This document shows positions 41,408 to 52,388 of a stretch of 64,000 bases of DNA, piece after piece. The DNA lies in the NCBI RefSeq assembly GCF_030504955.1, contig NZ_JAUKTR010000003.1, forward strand, positions 1 through 64,000. The letters run 5' to 3'. The translations under genes and the position numbers were made by a program. The notes beneath the pieces were generated by a model. The model made no database searches. It was not told where the DNA came from and saw nothing but the letters and a program-made list of their open reading frames with translations. How positions within the stretch are numbered: the stretch's first letter is position 1; each line of letters starts with the position of its first letter. The DNA is from Peiella sedimenti. Its GTDB lineage: Bacteria > Pseudomonadota > Alphaproteobacteria > Caulobacterales > Caulobacteraceae.

Positions 41408-42673
41408 ATGACCAAGGTTTCGCGGCTGCTGATGGCGGCGTCGGTGCTGGCGCTTATGGGCGGCGCCTGTCAGGCGCAGTCCGCGACGGAGGGTTTCGGG
41501 GTCCGTTTCGAGGACGTGACCGAAACGCACCTGCCGGGTCTGGACGCCATGCCCCGGCGCAGCATGGACGCCGTAGCGCACGACCTGGACGGCGACGGCG
41601 ATCTCGACGTCGTGCTGCCGGGAGAGTGGGCCCCGTCCAAGATCATGATCAATGACGGGCAGGGCCGCTTCACGATGGCCGAGACCCCGTTTCCGCCCAT
41701 CCCGGCCGAGGAGCTGGTCAAGCCTCCGCACGTGCAGGCGCAGCTGAACGACAAGGACTCCGAGGACGTGTCCATCGCCGACTTCGACGGCGACGGCCTG
41801 GCCGACCTGATGATCGTCGTGGAGGACGACATCATGCTGGGCCGCAGCAACGTGCACCAGTATCTGCGCGGGCGCCCCGGCGACGGCTATGAGCGCATCT
41901 ACGGCCAGCTGCCCGACACCGTCGCAAACGCCGTGGCCCACGCCGACGTGGACGGAGACGGCGACCTGGACCTGGCCCTGATCGGCGGATCGCAGGACCG
42001 CCTGCTTATCAACGACGGCCGGGGGCGCTTCAGCGACGAGACCGAGACCCGCATCCCGCGCGAGGCGGCGACGGCCCAGGACGGCGAGTTCTTCGACGCG
42101 GACGGTGACGGCGATCTGGACCTGGTGCTCGGGCTCGAGGGCGGCCACGCGCTCTGGATCAACGACGGCCGGGGCGTCTTTGCCGATGAAAGCCGGGCGC
42201 GCCTGCCCGTCCCCGGCAATGTCGAGGCGCGCAAGGTGACGGTGGGCGACGTCGACGGGGACGGCGATCTCGACCTGTTCTTCGCCCACGTTTCCTGGCA
42301 GGGCCGGGCTCCCCAGGACCACCTGTACCTGAACGACGGTTCGGGCCGCTTCTCCAACGCCACCGACCGGCTGCCCCAGGAGACGGAGCTGACGCTGGAC
42401 GCCCTGTTCCATGACCTGGACGGCGACGGCGACCTTGACCTGGTGCGCGGCAACGGCGGCTCGCTCAAGGTCTGGGCCAACGACGGCACGGGCCGCTTCA
42501 CCGACGTGACGGGTGAAGTGATGACCAACGCCGAGCTGCCGGGATCGTCCATCGCGGTGGAGGTGGCCGACTTCAACGGCGACGGCCTGCCCGACATCTA
42601 TGTGGGGCAGTTGGCCCAAGGCGGACCGGCTGATCCGTCGCGGGATCGCCTGTTCCTGGGTCGCCGGCGCTGA
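41408..42673 (+). CDS. Exported FG-GAP/VCBS repeat beta-propeller protein
   Basis: A 421-residue secreted protein. A signal peptide (RLLMAASVLALMGGACQA) is followed by seven calcium-binding loops of the type DxDGDGDLDL, at roughly 45-60 residue spacing: DLDGDGDLDVVL, DFDGDGLADLMI, DVDGDGDLDLAL, DADGDGDLDLVL, DVDGDGDLDLFF, DLDGDGDLDLVR and DFNGDGLPDIYV. Seven such units predict a complete seven-bladed propeller like the head of integrin alpha chains. The Cys in GGACQAQ may be a lipobox, since (L/G)(M/A)(G/A)C precedes it. A good GGAGGGG ribosome-binding site supports ATG 41408. The function, probably binding or adhesion, is unknown. Confidence 0.85.
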   Translation: MTKVSRLLMAASVLALMGGACQAQSATEGFGVRFEDVTETHLPGLDAMPRRSMDAVAHDLDGDGDLDVVLPGEWAPSKIMINDGQGRFTMAETPFPPIPAEELVKPPHVQAQLNDKDSEDVSIADFDGDGLADLMIVVEDDIMLGRSNVHQYLRGRPGDGYERIYGQLPDTVANAVAHADVDGDGDLDLALIGGSQDRLLINDGRGRFSDETETRIPREAATAQDGEFFDADGDGDLDLVLGLEGGHALWINDGRGVFADESRARLPVPGNVEARKVTVGDVDGDGDLDLFFAHVSWQGRAPQDHLYLNDGSGRFSNATDRLPQETELTLDALFHDLDGDGDLDLVRGNGGSLKVWANDGTGRFTDVTGEVMTNAELPGSSIAVEVADFNGDGLPDIYVGQLAQGGPADPSRDRLFLGRRR

Positions 42674-42752
42674 TTTCCGCGCGGCGCTTCCGAGATTTGA
42701 CCGGGCGTTAACGGATCGCGGCCAACCTCGATTCGCGAGCGGGAGCGGCCGG

Positions 42753-44255
42753 ATGGCGAAGCGGGAGCGGGCGAAGGGCAAATCCACCCCGGGCGAGGGC
42801 CAGGACGCCTTCCTGCGCCTGATGAGCCACGAGATGCGGACGCCGCTCAACGGGGTCATCGGCATGCTGGGCCTGCTGGCCCGAACCCGACTGGACGGCG
42901 CCCAGACGGCCTATCTGTCGGCGGCGCGCGAGTCGGCCGAACACCTGCTGGGGCTGGTCAACGATCTGCTTGACTACGCCCGGCTGGATGCGGGCTGCCT
43001 CGACATCGAACCGGCGCCCGTCGATCTGGAGCGCCTGCTTCAGGGCGTGGCCGAACTGCTCAGCCCCAAGGCGCACGACAAGGGGCTGGAGATCGTATGG
43101 GCGGTCGACCCAGCCGCGCCGGTGGTGCTGGCGGACGACGGCCGCCTACGCCAGATCCTGTTCAACCTGGCCGGCAATGCGGTGAAGTTCACGCCGATGG
43201 GCGGGGTGGCCCTGTCGGTCATCCGCACCGGCGGCTCGGACGCGCGGCCGAGGCTGGCCTTCATCGTCGATGACACGGGGCCCGGCGTGCCGCCCGAGGC
43301 ACGCAAGCGCATCTTCGAGGAATTCGGCCACGTGGACCCCTCCGACGCCAGCCGATACGGCGGCACGGGGCTGGGCCTGGCGGTGGCGCGTAAGCTGGCG
43401 GCGGCCATGGGCGGAGAACTGGCGGTGGAGGACGCACCGGTCGGCGGGGCCCGCTTCCGCTTCGAGGCCGACTTCGACGCGTGTCCGGACGCTGCCCCCC
43501 GGGTACAGCCCCTGGAGGGGATCACAGTCACGGTGATCGGCGATGATCCCCTGGTCGCCGGGGCCGCCGAGGCCCAGGCGCTCGCCAGCGGCGCGGCCCT
43601 GGAGGGCGAGCCGGACGTGGTGCTGATCGACCACCCCGGCGGAGGCCGGCTGGCCGACCGGCCGGCGGGCGGCGCGCGCGCCCTGATCCTGCTGAAGCCG
43701 CAGGACCGGGACCTGATCGTGCGCTACCGGGGACGAGGCTTCCACGGCTATCTGATCAAACCCCTGCGCCGCTCGTCCCTGGCGGAGCGGGTGCTGGCGG
43801 CGCTGGGCCGCTCGGGTCCGGCCGCCCGGAGCGAGCGCGAGGATGAGCGCATCGCGCCCCAGCGCAGCCTGGGTCTGAGGGTGCTGCTGGCCGAGGACAA
43901 TCCCGTCAACGCCCTCCTGGCCAAGACCCTGTTGCGGCGCGAAGGGTGCGTCGTCGAGACGGCGGGCTCGGGGCAGGAGGTGCTGGACGCCTGCGCCCGC
44001 ACGCGCTTCGACCTGATCCTGATGGACATGCGCATGCCCGGCCTGGACGGGCCCTCGGCGTCCCGCGCCCTGCGCGCCCGGGATGACACGACGCCCATCG
44101 TGGCGCTGACGGCGAACGCCTTTGTCGAAGACCGGCGCGCCTGCCTGGAGGCCGGCATGGACGACTTCCTGACCAAGCCGGTGGACGCCGACCAGCTGCG
44201 TGCGGCGCTGGCGCGCTTTACGAACCGTGACGGGCGGGTAAAGCTGGCCTCCTGA
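42753..44255 (+). CDS. Hybrid histidine kinase with degenerate and intact receivers
   Basis: A 500-residue soluble hybrid kinase with no membrane span. The H box FLRLMSHEMRTPLNG is near residue 20, the N box ILFNLAGNAVKFTP near 137, G1 DDTGPGVPPEA and G2 YGGTGLGLAVARKLA near 210. A first receiver-like region (about 257-365) is degenerate: VTVIGDDPLV and HGYLIKPLRRS are visible, but it is shortened. The second receiver (about 375-490) is intact, with VLLAEDNPVNALL, the phospho-Asp in LILMDMRMPGLDG, and MDDFLTKPVD. It lacks a sensor domain, so it may work on a partner protein or a signal inside the cell. Confidence 0.9.
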   Translation: MAKRERAKGKSTPGEGQDAFLRLMSHEMRTPLNGVIGMLGLLARTRLDGAQTAYLSAARESAEHLLGLVNDLLDYARLDAGCLDIEPAPVDLERLLQGVAELLSPKAHDKGLEIVWAVDPAAPVVLADDGRLRQILFNLAGNAVKFTPMGGVALSVIRTGGSDARPRLAFIVDDTGPGVPPEARKRIFEEFGHVDPSDASRYGGTGLGLAVARKLAAAMGGELAVEDAPVGGARFRFEADFDACPDAAPRVQPLEGITVTVIGDDPLVAGAAEAQALASGAALEGEPDVVLIDHPGGGRLADRPAGGARALILLKPQDRDLIVRYRGRGFHGYLIKPLRRSSLAERVLAALGRSGPAARSEREDERIAPQRSLGLRVLLAEDNPVNALLAKTLLRREGCVVETAGSGQEVLDACARTRFDLILMDMRMPGLDGPSASRALRARDDTTPIVALTANAFVEDRRACLEAGMDDFLTKPVDADQLRAALARFTNRDGRVKLAS

Positions 44256-44306
44256 TTGAGCCGGGCGCGAGGGGCGCCCCGCCGCTCCTTAGGGGATCGC
44301 ACCTAG

Positions 44307-46018
44307 ATGTCCGAATCCGCTGGCGAGGCCCGCATGGGCTGGTGGGACTCCCTCCGCGTTTACGGTGAGCGCCGCAGTCTGGTCATGCTGATCCTGGGCT
44401 TCGCTTCGGGCCTGCCCAACCTGCTCATATTCGACACGTTGACCGCCTGGCTGAGAGACGCCGGCGTGACCCTGGAGGTCATCGCCTTCTTCGGCCTGGC
44501 CACCCTGACCTATGCGCTGAAGTTCGTATGGGCGCCCCTGCTGGACCGCACCGCCATACCGGGTCTGACCAAGTGGCTGGGGCACCGCCGCTCGTGGATG
44601 CTCGCGACCCAGCTCCTGATTATTCTCGGACTCTGGCTGATCTCGGGGGCCAATCCCCAATCGGGGCTCGTGCCCATCGCCGTCTTCGCGGTGATCGTGG
44701 GCTTCTTCGGCGCCACCCAAGACATCGCCATCGACGCGTGGCGCATCGAGGTCTCCGACGACGAGAGACAAGGCGCCATGGCGGCCGCCTATCAGCTCGG
44801 CTATCGCGTCGCCATGATCGTGGCCGGCGCCGTTCCGTTGGTCCTGGCCGAGCTCTACAATTGGAACCTCTCCTACGCGGTCATGGCCGCCCTGATGGGG
44901 TTGGGCGTCGTGGGCGTCCTCATGGCGCCGCGCGAGAAACAGCATGTGATCCGCCCGATCCCGGTGGGCGACGTGCCGTCGCGACCGGCCCTTGAAGTGG
45001 TCGAGTGGATCGTGCGGCTGATCCTTATCGCCGTGGCCGCGATCGTTATCGGCTCGGGTCTCACAGACTCAGCCGACGCCCTGCTCTGGGCGTTCGGCGG
45101 CCTTCTCGGCGAAGGAGGCCGAGCGGCGGCGACGGCCGGCTTCGAAAGCGGCGACGTGACCGGGGTTCTGATTCAGTTCGCCTTCGTGATCGGCGGCTTC
45201 GCGCTTCTGGCCGCCGCCTGCTGGCCGTTGCCTGGCGTCCGCACCCGGCCCGGCGCCTATCTCGCCGGCTCCTTCGGAGCCCCGCTGAAGGACTTCTTTG
45301 TCCGCTTCGGCCAGTTGGCGCTGCCGATCCTGGCGCTCATCTGCCTTTACCGGTTGGCGGATTTCGTCCTCAACATCATGAACCCCTTCTACCAGGACCT
45401 GGGGTTCTCCAAGATCGAGATCGCCGAGGTGAGAAAGGTTTTCGGGGTCGTCGCCACCTCGGTCGGCATCTTCGTGGGCGGCTGGATGGTGGCGCGCCTG
45501 GGCCTCATCCGGGCGATGGTCATCGGCGCCTTCATGAGCCCGCTGTCCAACCTCATCTTCGCCTGGCTGGCGACCAGAGGTCATGACCTGTCGGCGCTGT
45601 TCGTGGCCATTGGCGTGGACAACGTGGCGACCGGAATCGCGGGCACAGCGCTGATCGCCTACATGTCCAGTCTCACCTCCATTGGGTTTACCGCGACGCA
45701 GTACGCCCTGTTCACGTCGCTCTACGCCCTGCCTGGCAAGATCATCGCCACCCAGTCGGGCCGCATCATCGAGAGCTCGGCCCGCGCCGCCGATGAGGGC
45801 GGAGTGCTGGCGCCGCTGAAGGGGCTGTTCAACGGTCTGCCGCAGGGGTCCCTGACCCAGGGCGCGGCCACAAGCGGCGTCACGCCCCAGGGGCTGGGCG
45901 CCGGCTATTTCACCTTCTTCCTCTATTCGACCGTGATCGGCGTCTTCGCCATTCTGCTGGCCTTCTACGTGGCCAGACGCCAGCCCGCCGTGCAGGCCCT
46001 GGCGGCGAAGAGCGAAGA

Positions 46019-46046
<28 letters not shown>
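44307..46046 (+). CDS. AmpG-like MFS permease
   Basis: A 579-residue inner-membrane transporter of the major facilitator superfamily, in the AmpG group that imports anhydro-muropeptides for cell wall recycling. The family features are GFASGLPNLLIFDTLTAWL near residue 31, the RDAG loop, YALKFVWAPLLDR with the charged signature, GFFGATQDIAIDAWRIE, and SSLTSIGFTATQYALFTS. Between spans 6 and 7 is a long cytoplasmic region, and 14 hydrophobic segments are visible, as in AmpG. The C-terminal tail is polar. The gene overlaps the convergent malic enzyme gene by 28 bases at its 3' end. Confidence 0.9.
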
Positions 46047-48289
<2,243 letters not shown>

Positions 48290-48385
48290 GGCGGCCTTTG
48301 CTGAGGGCGTGGAAGCGGCCGCACCCTAGCGGCGCGGTCCCCGCCCCTCAACTCAGACTGACAGCCATGTGATCCCTTGAGGAGA

Positions 48386-49858
48386 TCAGCCGCGCAGCTT
48401 GCGCACCAGGGCTTCCACATCCTTGGCGATCTGGGCGTCGGCGGTGATCAGCTTTTCGATCTGGCGCACGCCGTGAAGCACGGTCGTATGGTCCCGCCCG
48501 CCGAAGCGGCGGCCGATGTCCGGATAGCTGCGCGTCGTGTGGTGCTTGCACAGATACATGGCCACCTGGCGCGGGCGGGCGATGGAGCGGGTGCGCCGCT
48601 CGCTCAGCAGATCCAGCTGCTTCAGGCCGTAGTATTCGGCGGTGGTCTTCTGAATCTCGTCGACCGTGATGCGGCGCTCGGGCCCGGTGCGCAGGGTGGC
48701 GGCCAGAAGGGCCTGCACCTCATCCACCGACAGGCTGGACAGGCGGCGTCCGGCCACGGCGGCCAGGGTGTTCAGCGCGCCCTCCAGCTCGCGGATGGAG
48801 CCGGGCGTGCGGTCGATCATGTGGGCCAGCACCGCCTCGGACGCCTTGCCGTCCACCAGACCCAGCCCCGCCAGGGCTTCCAGCTTGCGCTCGGCCACGG
48901 CCATCTTGAGGGTGCGGTCGGCGGGCTCCACCGGGCAGGTCAGGCCGGCGGCCAGATGGCTGCGCAGGCGAGGCTCCACCTCGGACAGGGCCGTGGGCGG
49001 CCGGTCGCCCGACAGCACCACGCGGCGGCCGTCCTCGAGCAGGGCCGTCAGGGTGTGGAACAGCTCCTCCTGGGTGGAGGTCTTGCCGCCGATGAAATGG
49101 ACGTCGTCGATCAGCAGCAGGTCGGCGCTGCGCAGGCTGTCCTTGAAGGCGGCGGTCTGGCGGTCCTGGACCGCCTTGACGAAGGTGGCCAGGAAGCGCT
49201 CGGCGGTCAGATAGACCACCTTGGCGTCGGGCTTCAGGCGCTGAGCCTCCCAGGCGATGGCGTTCAGCAGGTGCGTCTTGCCGTAGCCGTAGGGGCCGCA
49301 GAAGAAGATCGGGTTGAAATAGCCCTCGGTCCAGCCGGCGACCTGGCGGGCGACGGCGAGGGCGAACTCGTTGCCCTGGCCGGGCACGAAGGTGTCGAAG
49401 GTCAGCCGGTCCTGCAGGCCCGCGGCGCGCGCGGCGCGGGGGCCGTCTGTGACGGGGGCGACGGTCGGCTGCGGCGTCTGAACCGGGGCGGGCGAGGCGA
49501 CCGTAGCGGACACGGGGCGGCCAGCCTCCAGCGGCGGCGGGGCGGGGTTCTCGGCCTCGTACTCGGCCCGGCACTTGGCGTCGAGGCGGCGGCGCAGGCC
49601 GTCCTGGGCGGCCCACAGTTCGTTGATGCGGCGCAGGGCGTGGCGGCGGATCCAGTCGCGGGCGTAGGCGGTGGGGGTCACCACGTGAACCTGGCCGGCG
49701 GCGTTCTGGCGCACGCCGGAAGGGGCGATGTAGGAGCTGAAGGGGCCATCGCCCAGCTCCTCGCGAAGGATGCGCGCGACCCCGCTCCAGATCTGGTCGG
49801 GGCTCGCGCCGTTGGCCTGACCCACATCCCCGCGTTCCAAGCGCCCCGCCGCCGTCAT
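48386..49858 (-). CDS. dnaA: Chromosomal replication initiator protein DnaA
   Basis: DnaA melts the origin and loads helicase. The 490-residue form starting at ATG 49858 has GAAGGGG upstream. Domain I begins near IWSGVARILREELGDGPF; a Pro/Ala-rich linker (domain II) follows. Domain III has Walker A GPYGYGKTHLLNAIAWEAQ near residue 185 and Walker B LLLIDDVHFIGGK. Domain IV has the DNA-binding signature YLCKHHTTRSYPDIGRRFGG and HTTVLHGVRQIEKL. In-frame starts exist at 49909 and 49960 but lack a ribosome-binding site. The gene lies downstream of rpsT, as in Caulobacter. Confidence 0.96.
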   Translation of the reverse strand: MTAAGRLERGDVGQANGASPDQIWSGVARILREELGDGPFSSYIAPSGVRQNAAGQVHVVTPTAYARDWIRRHALRRINELWAAQDGLRRRLDAKCRAEYEAENPAPPPLEAGRPVSATVASPAPVQTPQPTVAPVTDGPRAARAAGLQDRLTFDTFVPGQGNEFALAVARQVAGWTEGYFNPIFFCGPYGYGKTHLLNAIAWEAQRLKPDAKVVYLTAERFLATFVKAVQDRQTAAFKDSLRSADLLLIDDVHFIGGKTSTQEELFHTLTALLEDGRRVVLSGDRPPTALSEVEPRLRSHLAAGLTCPVEPADRTLKMAVAERKLEALAGLGLVDGKASEAVLAHMIDRTPGSIRELEGALNTLAAVAGRRLSSLSVDEVQALLAATLRTGPERRITVDEIQKTTAEYYGLKQLDLLSERRTRSIARPRQVAMYLCKHHTTRSYPDIGRRFGGRDHTTVLHGVRQIEKLITADAQIAKDVEALVRKLRG

Positions 49859-50247
49859 GCTCGCCGTCCCCTTCCCAGACGGCGCGCCCGTAAGCCCGCC
49901 GCCATCCATCACCAGTTCCCAGCGGCCGGACTGAGCGAAGGGCAGACCTCTCCCGATCACGGAACCAGCAGGTTTCCGCGGCGGGCGACGCCCCTTTCGA
50001 TCACAGACTCCTTCCGCCGGCGTCCGGGGGGTTCGCCCCCCTGATCGCCCCCTCGATCCGATGCCGGACGAGGTGCGTTAGTCCCCCAACGTTAGCGTCG
50101 GCGAAGGGAGCGTCAACGATGATTCGCAAGCCCCCATGCGGATATTCCTGTTGACTCTCCCAACCCCTTTTCGGGCCTTGAGGAATCCCCTGAAAAAAGT
50201 TTTGAGCTCGCCTTTTTGGCGAAGCTTCACTTATCCGCACACGACGA
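49859..50247 (-). promoter_or_regulatory. dnaA control region and leader
   Basis: This gene-free stretch upstream of dnaA holds a candidate promoter on the minus strand: TTGACG (50111-50116) and TAACGT (50089-50094) with a 16-base spacer, which would give a leader of about 220 bases. Four GANTC sites, the CcrM methylation target, lie at 50006-50010, 50121-50125, 50153-50157 and 50183-50187; one abuts the -35. A one-mismatch DnaA box, TTATCCGCA, is at 50231-50239. A small hairpin TCGCC/GGCGA is at 50208-50222. In Caulobacter, dnaA transcription responds to GANTC methylation and GcrA; the same is inferred here. Confidence 0.6.
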
Positions 50248-50279
50248 AACGCCGAAGGAGCGGATGCCACTTCGGCGTT
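50248..50279 (-). terminator. rpsT terminator
   Basis: AACGCCGAAG (50248-50257) and CTTCGGCGTT (50270-50279) pair perfectly over 10 bp with a 12-base loop, 48 bases after the rpsT stop codon. On the minus strand a short T-containing stretch follows. It separates rpsT transcription from the dnaA promoter region. Confidence 0.75.
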
Positions 50280-50327
50280 GTTTAAGCTTAGCTTTTTCGA
50301 AATCCGGCGTGTGACGGCCGGATGAAA

Positions 50328-50597
50328 TCAGGCCGCCGCGACCTTCTTCAGGCGGGCCGCCAGGCGCGACACCTTGCGCGCGCCGGTGTTCTTGTGAACG
50401 ACGCCCTTGGACACCGCGCGCATCAGTTCGGACTGGGCGGTGACGAAGGCTTCCTTGGCCGCGTCGGCGTCGCCGGAGGCGGCCGCTTCTTCGAACTTGC
50501 GCAGGTAAGTGCGGACGCGCGTACGACGCGCCTTGTTCACTTCAGTGCGGCGTTCGATCTTGCGGATCGCCTTCTTGGCGCCGGGGTTGTTGGCCAT
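50328..50597 (-). CDS. rpsT: 30S ribosomal protein S20
   Basis: S20 binds 16S rRNA early in small-subunit assembly. The 89-residue basic, helical protein starts [20 protein letters not shown] and ends with [20 protein letters not shown], both typical. The ATG at 50597 is chosen although the frame is open 16 codons further upstream. It is transcribed towards dnaA and has its own terminator; the pairing rpsT-dnaA is conserved in Caulobacterales. Confidence 0.97.
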   Translation of the reverse strand: MANNPGAKKAIRKIERRTEVNKARRTRVRTYLRKFEEAAASGDADAAKEAFVTAQSELMRAVSKGVVHKNTGARKVSRLAARLKKVAAA

Positions 50598-50711
50598 GGA
50601 CCGGTCTCTGCCTTCAAAACGAATGCGCCGCGGACCCCTGCCCACGGCGATGAAATCTCAAGAGCGCGGGCCTATAGCGGAAAGGCCTGGGGCGGTCAAC
50701 GCGCTCGAGGA

Positions 50712-50788
50712 GGCAATAGGGGTCAGGCAATAGGCAATAGCTCAAGGGCTTCGAGGGTCGCGCCTAACGCCTAATGCCTCATGCCTAC
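50712..50788. repeat. Short tandem repeats GGCAATAG and GCCTAAY
   Basis: Between rpsT and the enoyl-CoA hydratase gene, GGCAATAG occurs three times (50712-50719, 50726-50733, 50733-50740). A second array of a 7-base unit, GCCTAAC, GCCTAAT, GCCTCAT, GCCTAC, covers 50762-50788 and runs into the stop codon of the hydratase gene. The two arrays are roughly inverted relative to each other (reading CTATTGCC against AGGCATTAGG), so they could pair in RNA. The remaining bases to 50784 hold no gene. Confidence 0.6.
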
Positions 50789-51585
50789 TTCCCCCTGAAC
50801 TCCGGCTTCCGCTTCTCGACGAAGGCGGCCATGCCCTCCTTCTGGTCCTCGAAGGCGAAGAGGGAGTGGAACAGGCGGCGTTCGAACTGGACGCCCTGGG
50901 TCAGGGTCGTCTCCAGGGCGGCGTTGACCATCTCCTTGTTGGCCATGACGGCCAGCGGGCTCTGGGCGGCGATCCTGGCGGCGATCTTGCGCGCCTCGTC
51001 CATCAGCTGGTCGTGGGGGAAGACCCGCGACGCCAGGCCGGCGCGCTCCGCTTCAGCCGCGTCCATCATCCGGGCGGTCAGGACCATGTCCATGGCCTTG
51101 GATTTGCCCACCAGCCGCGTCAGGCGCTGGGAGCCGCCGATGCCCGGCGCCACGCCCAGGTTGATCTCGGGCTGGCCGAACTTCGCCTTCTCTGACGCGA
51201 CGATGAAGTCGCACAGCATGGCCAGCTCGCACCCGCCGCCCAGGGCGAAGCCGTTCACCGCCGCAATGATCGGCTTTCTGAACCGGGTGATGCGGTCATG
51301 GCCCAGCGAGAAGAAGTTGGCCTTGTACATCTGGGCGTAGGTCTGGTCGGCCATCTCCTTGATGTCCGCGCCCGCCGCGAAGGCCTTGTCGCCCGAGCCG
51401 GTCAGGATCAGGCAGCGCACCGCGTCGTCGTCCTCGACCGCGTCCAGGAAGTGGGCCAGATCCTTGAACAGGGCTGAGTTCAGCGCGTTCAGCGCTTCCG
51501 GCCGGTTCAGGGTCACCACGGCATAGCCGTCGGCGTGTCGCTCGATCAGCAGGTTCTCGTATGCGTCCTTGGGGGCATCGGTCAT
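50785..51585 (-). CDS. Enoyl-CoA hydratase
   Basis: A 266-residue crotonase-fold enzyme that hydrates 2-enoyl-CoA in fatty acid beta-oxidation. The CoA-binding oxyanion segment FAAGADIKEMADQTYAQM is near residue 68 and the second signature AAVNGFALGGGCELAMLCDF near 105; the two catalytic Glu residues lie in GGGCELAML and in the FGQPEINLGV region. The C-terminus EKRKPEFRGK is typical of the short-chain hydratase. It is the neighbour of rpsT in the same order as in Caulobacter. Its stop codon lies within a 7-base tandem repeat. Confidence 0.93.
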   Translation of the reverse strand: MTDAPKDAYENLLIERHADGYAVVTLNRPEALNALNSALFKDLAHFLDAVEDDDAVRCLILTGSGDKAFAAGADIKEMADQTYAQMYKANFFSLGHDRITRFRKPIIAAVNGFALGGGCELAMLCDFIVASEKAKFGQPEINLGVAPGIGGSQRLTRLVGKSKAMDMVLTARMMDAAEAERAGLASRVFPHDQLMDEARKIAARIAAQSPLAVMANKEMVNAALETTLTQGVQFERRLFHSLFAFEDQKEGMAAFVEKRKPEFRGK

Positions 51586-51672
51586 GGCGCGGCTCCTTGA
51601 CGGGTCTTCAGGCCGGGCCGTGATCGGCCATGGCGGCCGTGTCGTAAAGCCCGGCGGCCCAATTTCCGGTCC

Positions 51673-51888
51673 TTACCCCTTCCACTGGAACACCTCGCCG
51701 ATCTCGACGCCGAAGACCTGGGCGATGCGGAAGGCCGCCTCCAGGCTCGGCGAATAGCGGTTCTGCTCCATGGCCGCGATGGTCTGACGCGTCATGCCGA
51801 TGGCCTCGGCCAGCTGCTGCTGGGTCATCTCGCCCGCGTGAAAGCGCAGCTCGCGGATGCGGTTTTCGATGGGAGGCGCCTTGCCCAT
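51673..51888 (-). CDS. XRE family transcriptional regulator
   Basis: A 71-residue single-domain helix-turn-helix protein of the small XRE type. The HTH is clear in MTQQQLAEAIGMTRQTIAAM followed by EQNRYSPSLEAAFRIAQVFG, and the C-terminus GVEIGEVFQWKG matches the family. It has no sensing domain. The ATG overlaps the stop of the upstream membrane protein gene by one base (TGATG), a pairing common for this group, in which the regulator controls its own two-gene operon. Operator candidates with GACACG repeats lie upstream. Confidence 0.9.
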   Translation of the reverse strand: MGKAPPIENRIRELRFHAGEMTQQQLAEAIGMTRQTIAAMEQNRYSPSLEAAFRIAQVFGVEIGEVFQWKG

Positions 51889-52388
51889 CAGCGGCCGCGC
51901 CTCAGCAGGAACAGCTCCATGGAAAAGGCGACCAGCTCGGCCAGGATGACGGCGGCCACCACACCATTGGCGGCCAGCACCAGACTGTTTGAGGTCAAGG
52001 TCTGCAAGGCGGGCGTCCCGCCTTCCTGACCCATGGCGCCGGTCAGTCCGCCGGCGGCGAACAGGAAGAAGCCCAGACTGAACAGGAGAATGATCAGGGC
52101 GTGGAAGCCCACCGCCTGACTCCTCCAGCGATAGGCGCGCTCGCGCTCGTCGCGCGCCTGCCGCTCGGCCTTGGGCGTCAGGGCGCCGACGATGGAGGTC
52201 AGGATGATCTGGGCGATGATGGCGGCGATCAGGGTCTCCACGAAGCGCCCGCCCCAGGCGCCGGCAAAGCCCGGCTCCTCCAGCCCGCCGCCGTTCAGCA
52301 CGTGGCCCGACAGGTTCAGGAAATAGACGCCCCAGACCAGGACGGTGACGAGGACCTCGGCCCAGACCGACTTTTCACGATAGGACAC
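51888..52388 (-). CDS. Four-span membrane protein paired with XRE regulator
   Basis: A 166-residue inner-membrane protein with hydrophobic segments near residues 7-25 (VWAEVLVTVLVWGVYFLNL), 52-70, 90-115 and 135-158, and a cytoplasmic basic loop (KAERQARDERERAYRWRSQ). I cannot name a function. It starts with GTG at 52388 behind GGAGGC and is coupled to the following XRE gene. Such membrane/XRE pairs are widespread in proteobacteria and firmicutes; the membrane protein may sequester or modulate the regulator, but that is inference. Confidence 0.75.
   Translation of the reverse strand: MSYREKSVWAEVLVTVLVWGVYFLNLSGHVLNGGGLEEPGFAGAWGGRFVETLIAAIIAQIILTSIVGALTPKAERQARDERERAYRWRSQAVGFHALIILLFSLGFFLFAAGGLTGAMGQEGGTPALQTLTSNSLVLAANGVVAAVILAELVAFSMELFLLRRGR

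Noticed and set aside
41560..42600. Repeated GACGGCGACGGCGA-type DNA in the FG-GAP gene as a DNA repeat or minisatellite
   Set aside because: The repeats are spaced and framed as protein calcium loops; they are not tandem at DNA level.
50282..50296. CtrA site TTAA-N7-TTTT between rpsT and its terminator
   Set aside because: The second half matches only two of four bases, which is expected by chance in this AT-rich patch.
49859..50327. Chromosomal origin of replication next to dnaA
   Set aside because: Only one near-consensus DnaA box and no clear AT-rich unwinding region; in Caulobacter the origin lies some kilobases away near hemE.
50712..50788. Possible CRISPR array
   Set aside because: Units are 7-8 bases with no regular spacers and there are no cas genes in the window.
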